The translations under genes were made by a program, and so were the position numbers. A stretch of DNA of 64,000 nt from Excoecaria cochinchinensis (taxonomy: Eukaryota > Streptophyta > Magnoliopsida > Malpighiales > Euphorbiaceae), in contig CANTUQ010000077.1 of assembly GCA_947683425.1 (NCBI GenBank), positions 3,038,001 through 3,102,000 of the forward strand. The letters are read 5' to 3'. The notes under the pieces are model-generated. The model searched no databases and was not told the origin of the DNA. It saw only the letters and a list, made by a program, of their open reading frames with translations. This document shows, piece after piece, positions 11,337-20,282 of this stretch. Position 1 is the first letter of the stretch, and each line of letters starts with the position of its first letter.

Positions 11337-11908
11337 CACGGATTAAAAACCCGTGTTAAGCAATAACGTTTAGTAGAGAAATATTGACAAAGTATATACA
11401 ATATTCAAGCACACATATATATAGATAATGACCATTGATTTAACATAGTGTATATGACAGCATTCACATTTCATATATATACACATAACATGCTTGCATC
11501 ATCATAGATAGTACACTATTAGCAGTTATAAAGCATAAAATTAAGTTATAACACTTGTCCTATCAACTCATGATAAGAATATGCCTTGCAATAAATCGTA
11601 TTATATCACATCGCATCATGAATACATATTCATACATATATACAAACATATTCATTGAATAATTTCCTTTATTATTAAGCCTTACCTGCATTTCAATGAC
11701 GCGGATAATCGGGTATCGCATTTGTACTCGAGAGTACGATAAATTCAATTGAATCAGTATATACACATTTATCGCCTTGGTACCTGGGGGTACAAAAATA
11801 TTCAATATGATATTTATTAATTCGCCTTAGGAATCCAAATTGCATTGGTGATTCCAAAGGAATCAGACGCATTTGGCTGCAGCACTTAGACCCTATAGGC
11901 ATGCCTAT
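11337..11908 (-). promoter_or_regulatory. Leader hairpin cassette of the E4 LTR
   Basis: H1 is the perfect 14-bp palindrome ATAGGCATGCCTAT (11895-11908). H3 is GATTCC-AAA-GGAATC (11850-11864), a different stem sequence at the same place as GGATCTT/AAGATCC elsewhere. H4 is GTACC-TGGG-GGTAC (11780-11793) and GTACT-CGAG-AGTAC (11724-11737). H5 (11356-11373) is decayed. H6 is CACGG/CCGTG (11337-11355). A TATA-like site (sense TATAAGT) is at about 11968-11975. Confidence 0.65.
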
Positions 11909-11987
11909 CTATCCACTACTTGACTTGCAGGCTAAACATTATTAAGTCCAATTATTAATTCAATCCCACTTATACCAATAACATGGT

Positions 11988-11992
11988 ATAAC
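11988..11992. repeat. Target-site duplication of E1, left copy (ATAAC)
   Basis: ATAAC at 11988-11992 is repeated at 18541-18545, directly outside the two E1 LTR ends. Confidence 0.95.
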
Positions 11993-12272
11993 TGTAACCC
12001 CCCCGATACCCCCGTTGGAAGGATGCCGAGGATGCGCGCAACTCACATAAACGCATACGTATACTCAAGACATGTTAAGAAAATAAGTACATTTAATCAA
12101 AATATACCAAATACATATACATATAATAATAATATCATATCATTTTACAAAAATTACATTTCCAAAATCGTACTCCATATACAACAATACAGCGAAAGAC
12201 AAAATAACTCCGATTCTAGACTTCTAGTGGCCAACCTGCAGATGTCCGACTCCCAATAAGAACCTACCACCT

Positions 12273-12802
12273 ACACGGGAAAAGAGCCCATGCTAAGCGA
12301 TAACGCTTAGTGGGGAGGAACTACACATGCATGTACATATAATCGCAAAAACATATATAATAACTTAATAATAACAAAAGCATAAAAGCATATACTACTC
12401 ATGCAAATAACAATTGTTCATTATACTCAGGTATATTTGAAGAATAACCATTCATATTCGAATACCAGTATTTCATCTCATCATGTCATAATGCATATAC
12501 ATATACATGTAACATATATCCATTTCATATAACTAACGGCTGCATAAATTAAGCTCGTATAATAACTTCAAGTAATAGCCTGATTACTCGCTAACTAGTG
12601 GATACGGGTACTAATGATACTAACAGGACACAGTATCCCAAGCATATGGAGACATGAGTCTCAATACATTTTATAATCATGTATACCCGAAGGTATACCG
12701 GAGACCGAGGCCTCATACATCTTATATGACCCAAACGGGGCCCAAATGTAGCAAAATAACATATAGCAGCTGCACTCACACTCTAACCCTGGACAAGCGC
12801 TT
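12273..12802 (-). promoter_or_regulatory. Leader hairpin cassette, E1 3' LTR
   Basis: H1 is the palindrome AAGCGCTT (12795-12802), a new core at the usual place. H4 is GTATACC/GGTATAC, seven pairs (12681-12698), whose sense loop is UUCG closed by C-G. H3 is GAGAC-ATGA-GTCTC (12649-12662). H5 is CTAAGCG-ATAA-CGCTTAG (12292-12309). H6 is CACGGG/CCCATG, with one mismatch (12273-12291). The TATA run ATATATATAA is at about 12859-12869. Confidence 0.72.
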
Positions 12803-13130
12803 ATCTATCCACTAACTATGACTACCAGGCTCAAATTGCATTTATACTACAATAAATACATATATATAACTCCTTTCAATATAGAGGTATAAAGTACCAA
12901 AGTATTCATGTAACTTAATCACACATGTACATAGATCATAAGTAAAGTCATGTAAATCATTTACAGGTATAATCAACATACAACTCTCAAATGAATAACT
13001 AGTATACATATACCATTTATCATGCTATGAAAACTTAATTAGATATGTTAAACCTATGATGAAAGCCAATCATCCTCATAATTAACATTTGAGAATGTAA
13101 AAAGGAGAAAAATTACATGTCGAAGATACC

Positions 13131-13382
13131 TCACGGTGGCAACCAAATTGTTATGACCGTGACATGCATAACAAACAAAACAGAATGCAAGACTGAGGTA
13201 CCTCACGGTGGCAACCAAATGGTTGTGACTGTGACATACCTCGGAACTAAAAAACATAAAGCAAAACTGGGTACCTCACGGTGGCAATCAAAGTGGTTTT
13301 CACCGTTACATACCAACTACACGCGGGCAGACTGCAATCCTAGCATACCTCACGGTGGCAACAAAACTGGTTGTCACCGTGA
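13131..13382. repeat. Four quasi-palindromes in E1 3' LTR (TCACGGT...ACCGTGA)
   Basis: Units at 13131-13162, 13203-13234, 13276-13308 and 13350-13382, spaced about 72-74 bp. The left arm is TCACGGTGGCAACC; the right arm ends ACCGTGA with a GGTT inner part. The 2-bp mismatch between the arms gives each unit a direction. The unit spacing is close to seven helical turns. Confidence 0.88.
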
Positions 13383-14541
13383 CCTATGTTACATTCCAAT
13401 TCCATAGCACCCAAACATATTCAAGCCTTCCCAAACCAACACAACCCTAAATAATCATACATAATCATTCATTCCTTTAATCATATCCTTAGCATATACC
13501 ATAAAGAACTCATATCCATGCTATACTTATAATGCTTATAACAACATAACTCACTTACACAACAATTACACAAATCAAAACAATATATATTAAGGTTGCA
13601 CAAACCCAGAAATTCATCATATATTCCTGCATATACACTCTAAATCAACATGCAAACCACTGTAACTATCTCATCACAAATCATGTACACAAATCAATTA
13701 TACTCATGCATTTTCATATACCAAAACTCACAACAACAACAATATTTGACTCAAAAACTTGATCCAAAGTGATGATGTAAAACACTCCCAAACCTGGAAT
13801 GGAGCTCAAAATTCCACTGACTTCAATCTACAACTTTTCCTTTCCCTTTCCCTTTATCTTTTCTCCTCTCTTCAGATTCTTGCAACCAATCAAAACCAAT
13901 GCTTAGTTAATCCATGCAATCAACCACATAACGCATAATCAGACCCGTAGAAGGAGAAGAAGAAGAAAATCAAAACCAATTAACACAGCCACTTACCTCT
14001 TGGGACCTTCAAAACTTAAAACCCTAGCTTAAAGCTTGAGGAATATCCACATGCAAAGGAAGAGAGAGCAGAAAATGGAGATGAGAGAGTGAGAGAGAGA
14101 ACGTGAGAAGGAAGAGGGCAAAACTAAGTGGCTTCCACGGGAAGCTACCACTTCTTCCTCCCCTCTCTCTTCTCCTATCAAATCTTCATTCAATGCTCCC
14201 AACAACCAAAGCACATGTCACCCTACCAATGGTCCTTTTTCTCTCATCTTTGACTAATATCCAAGGCACCAACCTTGACTCACACCATATAATCTCCAAG
14301 AAATCATTTTTACATCCAAGTTACCGTACACAAAATAATACTAGATTATGCCACAACCTAAAGTACCCTACATCCATACATCACATGTACACCATATAAT
14401 TTCCTCCACTTAACTTAACTAATTAATTCCTTGCAATAACGTCCTTATTATCCAAATTTTCTTTTGCTAAAATTACTGATATGCTCTAAATATTCTGACA
14501 TACCACACAGATTCCGACTAGGCCTATTTTGGGGATTTACA

Positions 14542-14577
14542 ATCACTCCCCCTTAAGAAATTTCGTCCTCGAAATTT
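14542..14577 (-). promoter_or_regulatory. Polypurine tract of E1 and the hairpin beside it
   Basis: Sense AAGGGGGAGTGAT precedes the LTR start TGTAAATC. Just upstream is a perfect hairpin, AAATTTCG-AGGA-CGAAATTT in sense (14558-14577). Hairpins at the same place occur in E2 (54042-54061) and E4 (20250-20269). Confidence 0.8.
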
Positions 14578-14633
14578 TCCTGCTAACCACTTATATCCAA
14601 CAACCCAAAACTCAAAACCGAACTTGACAACAG

Positions 14634-15830
14634 CTAATAGCACAACTTACCGGAAGGTCCTGTAGCCTCTGGAGTATCATCTCTAATCATCGCATAGACT
14701 CTAGCCAGAGCATACCCTCCCGTAGTACCAGGTCGTTGCACTATTTTCGATGGCGCCTGAGGAGCTCTACTTCGATCTCGATTGCTTCTTGTTGCATTTG
14801 ATTTACCTCCAGCCACCTTACTTTCTTGTTGGCTCTTGTTCTCTTGTCGATCGGGGCAACTAGCAAACCGATGCTCCATACTTCCATGCTTGAAGCATGC
14901 ACCCGTGATCTTACGGCATGTACCCCAATGGTGTCTTCGGCATTGCTCACACTCCGGTGCTCTATTTCCTCTACTCAGGGGCGGTCCTACACTTTCTACT
15001 TCAGAAGGCGCTTGGGCAGTCCCTCTAGTTCCTTGGTCAATCAGAGCACCTTTAGACTTCTTATTGCTAGCGGCTCCACCATCAAAGGCTCTTTTCCTTT
15101 GTTCTATTCTTTGCTTTGCCAACTCTGATTCTTCCAATTTAATCGCTGCAGCCACTAACTGGTAGTATCCGACTGGATGCATAACTGCCATAGCTGATAA
15201 TGGGCCTCTAATGACTTCTCTTAATCCTCCCTGAAAATGTTGGCACTTAAAGTCTTCCGTCAACAATGGTTTGGGCACATACTTGGTTAATCGACTAAAC
15301 TCTTTCTCGTACTCGCTGACCGATAGGTTCCTCTGTTTCAAATTGATGAATTCATTCCATTTTGCCTCTCGGTAGGCCTTGGTCACTTATTTCTGCTCAA
15401 ACTCTGTCATGAAGAATTCCCATGTCAATTCAGCTGGTCTCTGGGGACTGAGGAGCACAAGATTCCACCAATCATACGCTGATCCCTGTAATAGCGATAC
15501 AGCACAAGTAACTCGTTGTTACGGAGGGCAAGCTATCTCTTGTAGAATCCGATCCGTTCTCTTCAACCAAAATCTTGCCATATCCGACTCATCCAAAGAG
15601 GTTCCATGAAATTCTTCTGCTCCCCTTTTCCTTATAAGCTCAGAAGGAGCCTTAGGAGCAGTCAATTTGTCTACCACTTGTAGTAAGCCTTGTACTAATG
15701 TCGGATCGAAACCTTGGCCTTCGACTGGTGCACGCTCATGTGCAGGCCTATCTTGACCAACCGGATTACTTCCAACCGGATTCACACTTTCTCCCGTGTT
15801 GCCCATATACTCACTTGGATCCGACTCCAT
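14634..15830 (-). pseudogene. gag: gag of E1, two in-frame stops
   Basis: Minus-strand frame starting at 15830. The N-terminal part (15519-15830) has EEFHGTSLDESDMARFWLK. The second part (14634-15386) has KAYREAKWNEFINLKQRNLS and SEYEKEFSRLTKYVPK, the retrotransposon gag core. A near zinc knuckle follows, CFKHGSMEHRFASC, in which the second Cys is His. Stops at about 15516-15518 and 15389 are in frame with both parts. Compared with E2, the frame ends where protease should begin and finishes GKLCY-stop. A GGTAAGTT (14646-14653 in reverse) at this edge resembles a splice donor. Structural role: forms the particle that packages the RNA. Confidence 0.85.
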
Positions 15831-15940
15831 CTAAACACTACACAAAACAACATCTGCATTAGGCCACGACTCTAGATAGACTCTCATACAAAGACTCTAT
15901 ACTCAACCAATCATATAGGACCAGAACCGACTAAACCGGT

Positions 15941-15952
15941 GCTCTGATACCA
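15941..15952 (-). promoter_or_regulatory. Primer-binding site of E1 (initiator-Met tRNA)
   Basis: Sense TGGTATCAGAGC lies five bases inside the 5' LTR end at 15958. This is the standard PBS of plant chromoviruses. Confidence 0.92.
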
Positions 15953-16242
15953 CTAAATGTAACCCCCCCGATACCCCTGTTGGAAGGATGCCGAGGCACC
16001 ATGCGCGGAACTCACATAAACGCACACGTATACTCAAGACATGTTAAGAAAATAAGCACATTTAATCAAAATATACCAAATCCATATACATATAATAATA
16101 TTATCATATCATTTTACAAAAATTACATTTCCAAAATCGTACTCGATATACAACAATACAGCGGAAGATAAAATAACTCCGATTCTAGACTTCTAGTGGC
16201 CAACCTACAGATGTCCGACTCCCAATAAGAACCTGCCACCTA

Positions 16243-16807
16243 CATGGGAAAAGAGCCCGTGCTAAGCGATAACGCTTAGTGGGGAGGAACAACACATGCA
16301 TGGACATATAATCGCAATAACATATATAACTTAATAATAACAAAAGCATAAAAGCATATACTACTCATGCATATAACAATTGTTCATTATACTCAGGTAT
16401 ATTGGAAGAATAACCATTCATATTCGAATACCAGTATTTCATCTCATCATGTCAGAATGCATATACATATACATGTAACATATATCCATTTCATATAAAT
16501 AACGGTTGCATAAATTAAGCTCGTATAATAACTTCAAGTAATAGCATGATTACTCGCTAACTAGTGGATACGGGTACTAATGATACTGATAGGACCCAAA
16601 CGGGGAGACATGAGTCTCAATACATATGGAGACATATGGAGACATGAGTCTCAATACATTTTATAATCATGTATACTCGAAGGTATACCGGAGATCGAGG
16701 CTTCATACATCTTATATGACCCAAACGGGGCCCAAATGTAGCAAAATAACATATAGCAAAATAACATATAGTAGCTGCACTCACACTTTGACCCTTGACA
16801 AGCGCTT
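16243..16807 (-). promoter_or_regulatory. Leader hairpin cassette, E1 5' LTR
   Basis: H1 AAGCGCTT (16800-16807); H4 GTATACT/GGTATAC with sense UUCG loop (16671-16688); H3 GAGAC/GTCTC in two copies (16605-16618, 16639-16652); H5 CTAAGCG/CGCTTAG (16262-16279); H6 CATGGG/CCCGTG (16243-16261). The H6 mismatch is on the other arm from that of the 3' LTR, as expected if the ancestral stem was CACGGG/CCCGTG and each LTR lost one CpG. Confidence 0.72.
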
Positions 16808-17135
16808 ATCTATCCACTAACTATGACTACTAGGCTCAAATTGCATTTATACTACAATAAATACATATATATAACTCCTTTCAATATAAAGGTATAAACT
16901 ACCAAAGTATTAATGTAACTTAATCACACATGTACATAGATCATAAGTAAAGTCATGTAAATCATTTACAGGTATAATCAACATACAACTCTCAAATGAA
17001 TAACTAGTATACATATACCATTTATCATGCTACGAAAACTTAATTAGATATGTTAAACCTATGATGAAAGCCAATCATCCTCATAATTAATATTTGAGAA
17101 TGTAAAAAGGAGAAAAATTACATATTGAAGATACC

Positions 17136-17388
17136 TCACGGTGACAACCAAATGGTTATGACCGTGACATGCATAACAAACAAAACAGAATGCAATACTG
17201 AGGTACCTCACGGTGGCAACCAAATGGTTGTGACCGTGACATACCTCGGAACTCAAAAACAGAAAGCAAAACTGGGTACCTCACGGTGGCAATCAAAGTG
17301 GTTGTCACCGTGAAATACCAACTACACGCGTGCAGACTGCAATCCTAACATACGTCACGGTGGCAACAAAACTGGTTGTCACCGTGAC
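17136..17388. repeat. Four quasi-palindromes in E1 5' LTR
   Basis: Counterparts of the units at 13131-13382, at about 17136-17168, 17208-17240, 17281-17313 and 17355-17388. Here the first unit has TCACGGTGACAACC. Confidence 0.88.
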
Positions 17389-18540
17389 CTATGTTAAATT
17401 CCAATTCCACAGCACCCAAACATATTCAAGCCTCCCCAAACCAACACAACCCTAAATAATCATACATAATCATTCATTCCTTTAATCATATTCTTAGCAT
17501 ATACCATAAAGAACTCATATCCATGCTATACTTATAATGCTTATAACAACATAACTCACTTACACAACAATTACACAAATCAAAACAATATATATTAAGG
17601 TTGCACAAACCTAGAAATTCATCGTATATTCCTGCATATACACTCTAAATCAACATGCAAACCACTGTAACTATCTCATCACAAATTATGTACACAAATC
17701 AATTACACTCATGCATTTTCATATACCAAAACTCACAACAACAACAATATTTGACTTAAAAACTTGATCTAAAGTGATGATGTAAAACACTCCCAAACCT
17801 GGAATGGAGCTCAAAATTCCACTGACTTCAATCTACAACTTTTCCTTTCCCTTTATCTTTTCTCCTATCTTCAGATTCTTGCAACCGATCAAAACCAAAG
17901 CTTAGTTAATCCATGCAATCAACCACATAACCCATAATCAGACCCGTAGAAGAAGAAGAAGAAGACAATCAAAACCAATTAACACAGCCACTTTCCTCTT
18001 GGGACCTTCAAAACTTAAAACCCTAGCTTAAAGCTTGAGGAATATCCACATGCAAAGGAAGAGAGAGCAAAAAATGGAGATGAGAGAGTGAGAGAGAGAA
18101 CGTGAGAAGGAAAAGGGCAAAACTAAGTGGCTTCCATGGGAAGCTACCACTTCTTCCTCCCCTCTCTCTTCTCCTATCAAATCTTCACTCAATGCTCCCA
18201 ACAACCAAAACACATGTCACCCTACCAATGGTCCTTTTTCTCTCATCTTTGACTAATATCCAAGGCACAAACCTTGACTCACACCATATAATCTCTAAGA
18301 AATCATTTTTACATCCAAGTTACCATACACAAAATACTACTAGATTATGCCACAACCTAAAGTACCCTACATCCATACATCACATGTACACCATATAATT
18401 TCCTCCACTTAATCTAACTAATTAATTCCTTGCAATAACGTCCTTATTATCCAAATTTTCTTTTGTTAAAATTACTGATATGCTCTAAATATTCCGACAT
18501 ACCACACAGATTCCGACTAGGCCAATTCTGCGTTGTTACA

Positions 18541-18545
18541 ATAAC
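18541..18545. repeat. Target-site duplication of E1, right copy (ATAAC)
   Basis: Matches 11988-11992. Confidence 0.95.
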
Positions 18546-18849
18546 ACATGAGCAAGACAACATGCTTCATCAAGTACACACACTTATGAGTTATAAGAAT
18601 AAACTCACATTCATACAATGTCAACAACCAATCTTATTAAATTCACAAGACAACTTAAAATCAAACGTCAAATAACATTCAAGTTATTGAACCACTTTCT
18701 TAATTATATAATTGCACCTACTATGTTAGTTCATAGTATTTAGCACTTAATAGTCCTTATTAAATGATGCTAGACTTAGTTGATAGTTGCTTAAACAATT
18801 GTATAACAATCATGAAGGATTTGGAAATCTGTTGCAAAAATATGGTACC

Positions 18850-19079
18850 TCACGGTCACAACCACTTTGGTTGCCACCGTGACATACTCCATAAGTCAGG
18901 CAGAATGCAAGCCATGGTATGTCACGGACATAACCACTTTGGTTGTCACCGTGACATATCATCCTTTATAAGGCAGAATGCAATCCTTGCATGTCTCACG
19001 GTCATAACCACTTTGGTTGTCACCGTGACATACGCAAAAATGCTAAATCACAGCTGTGCCTTACCAAAACACAGCTGTG
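18850..19079. repeat. Palindrome array of the E4 LTR: three TCACGGTCACAACC units and two CACAGCTGTG
   Basis: Units at 18850-18882, 18922-18954 and 18996-19029. The first is essentially the reverse complement of an E1 unit: TCACGGTCACAACC on the left and GGTTGCCACCGTGA on the right. Two perfect palindromes CACAGCTGTG follow at 19049-19058 and 19070-19079. The latter motif also fills the LTR of element J. Confidence 0.88.
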
Positions 19080-20231
19080 CAACTGTTCAACTTCTCAATC
19101 AAGCTTAAGGCTTCCAAATCCAATTCATGTATCAAAATAAGCATCACCCACACAACTAATTTACGTCCTCATATTCATTAACTTCCAAACCATTAACAAT
19201 TATAACACATGTGAGTTTTCATCTAAGAACACATTCATCTCATGCTTCAAAAGTCCTCTTTACACATTTAGTTATTTAATTAAGCCATTTAGCCTCATAC
19301 CAACATTTGAACATAACAAGATTTATCCTCACATTCAAATTCATACAAAGTATAATAACACACAACAATAACAACTCATGATTTACCTAGTACACTTTAA
19401 AATAATGTTTCTCAAACCTCAAATCCTTTCCTCCTCTCAAGAAATCACTTGGTGCTTGGCTCACCAACCTTGGCTTTCCCTTTGTCCCTCTTAGGTTCTA
19501 CCACTACATCCAAGACCCATATTTTTAAGAAATGGAAAGCAAGAATTAAAATCTAATTTCGAAGCACAATATAAGAAGATGGAAGAGAAAGGGTTTCAGG
19601 TAGAATGTCTTACCTACCTTCTAGGATGAACACATACACTCACACATGCAACTCTTCTAGACCTCTTAAATGTAGTAGAATTTTCACTTGATACACCAAG
19701 AGGAAATGGAGGAATGAAGAAGAAGAAGAGGAGAAAATATAGAAAATGAGAGAAAGATGGAGGAGGAGACGTTTTTAGAGAGAGAAGAAAAACAGAAAAT
19801 GAAAGAAGGAGGTGGGGAGAAGAAAGCTGCCACACTCCCAACAGCTCTCTCTCCAACATGCATTGTCCTAGGTGGCAATTTTACAGAAATTGATCATGGG
19901 CTCTACTACAAATCTGCCCTTTGTAATGCAATTCTGGCCTAAAGAACAATTGAGCCCTCTTATATGAACTAGGCCCACATTCCTTATTAATCTTAGTTAA
20001 GCCCAAATGCAAACCTAATTTTTTAAGCCCACTTGACCCATGCAAAAGTAAACCAGCCCATTAACAATATTTAACCCAACAATTTTGGTCACTTAAACAA
20101 TTTTAGTTATGCAATTAAGCCCAAATTGAACACACATTAAAATTCCAGATTTTAGAGTTCTACAACATGCCATAAACCAACTCACACAATTAAACACATA
20201 TTACTCCTAGGGTGACATATTGGCTGTTATA

Positions 20232-20269
20232 ACTCTCCCCTCCTAATAAGAATTTTGTCCGCGAAATTC
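20232..20269 (-). promoter_or_regulatory. Polypurine tract of E4 and the hairpin beside it
   Basis: Sense TTAGGAGGGGAGAGT directly before the LTR. The hairpin beside it, GAATTTCG-CGGA-CAAAATTC in sense (20250-20269), carries one C-to-T change in one arm. Confidence 0.75.
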
Positions 20270-20282
20270 ATACCTGAATCAA

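Larger units (their letters stand above)
11993..14541 (-). repeat. 3' LTR of E1
   Basis: Plus-strand ends TGTAACCCCC and TTTACA. Very similar to 15958-18540 along its length, with scattered substitutions. It differs from that copy in the last 15-20 bp at the U3 end. Confidence 0.93.
11993..18540 (-). mobile_element. E1: gag-only LTR retrotransposon (TR-GAG-like), 6.5 kb, inserted in the E4 LTR
   Basis: It has two long LTRs (11993-14541 and 15958-18540), a 5-bp duplication ATAAC, a PBS for initiator-Met tRNA and a polypurine tract. The internal region is only about 1.4 kb and codes for gag alone. Protease, RT, RNase H and integrase are absent: gag ends near the gag/protease boundary and the polypurine tract follows about 90 bp later. 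Both replication signals are present, so mobility would have needed pol from a related chromovirus. Non-autonomous gag-only elements (TR-GAG) are known in plants; whether this is such a family or a single deletion cannot be told from one copy. Confidence 0.9.
15958..18540 (-). repeat. 5' LTR of E1
   Basis: Starts (plus) TGTAACCCCC and ends GTTGTTACA, followed by the ATAAC duplication. It has a local duplication near 16590-16652 (GAGACATGAGTCTC occurs twice) not present in the other LTR. Confidence 0.93.
10973..20231 (-). repeat. 3' LTR of E4 (interrupted by 11993-18545)
   Basis: Left end TGTAACACCCC. The right end, TGTTATA, has the usual final C changed to T and is followed by the polypurine tract. 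Pieces are 10973-11992 and 18546-20231. The ATAAC target duplication of E1 marks the join. The right piece holds the palindrome array and the left piece the TATA and hairpins. Confidence 0.85.

Noticed and set aside
12991..13400. CRISPR-like spacing of repeats in the E1 LTR (about 73 bp)
   Set aside because: Plant LTR context, only four units, each a quasi-palindrome, and intervening sequence is shared by both LTRs.
14782..15165. Plus-strand frames over E1 gag
   Set aside because: Shadow of the gag frame on the minus strand.
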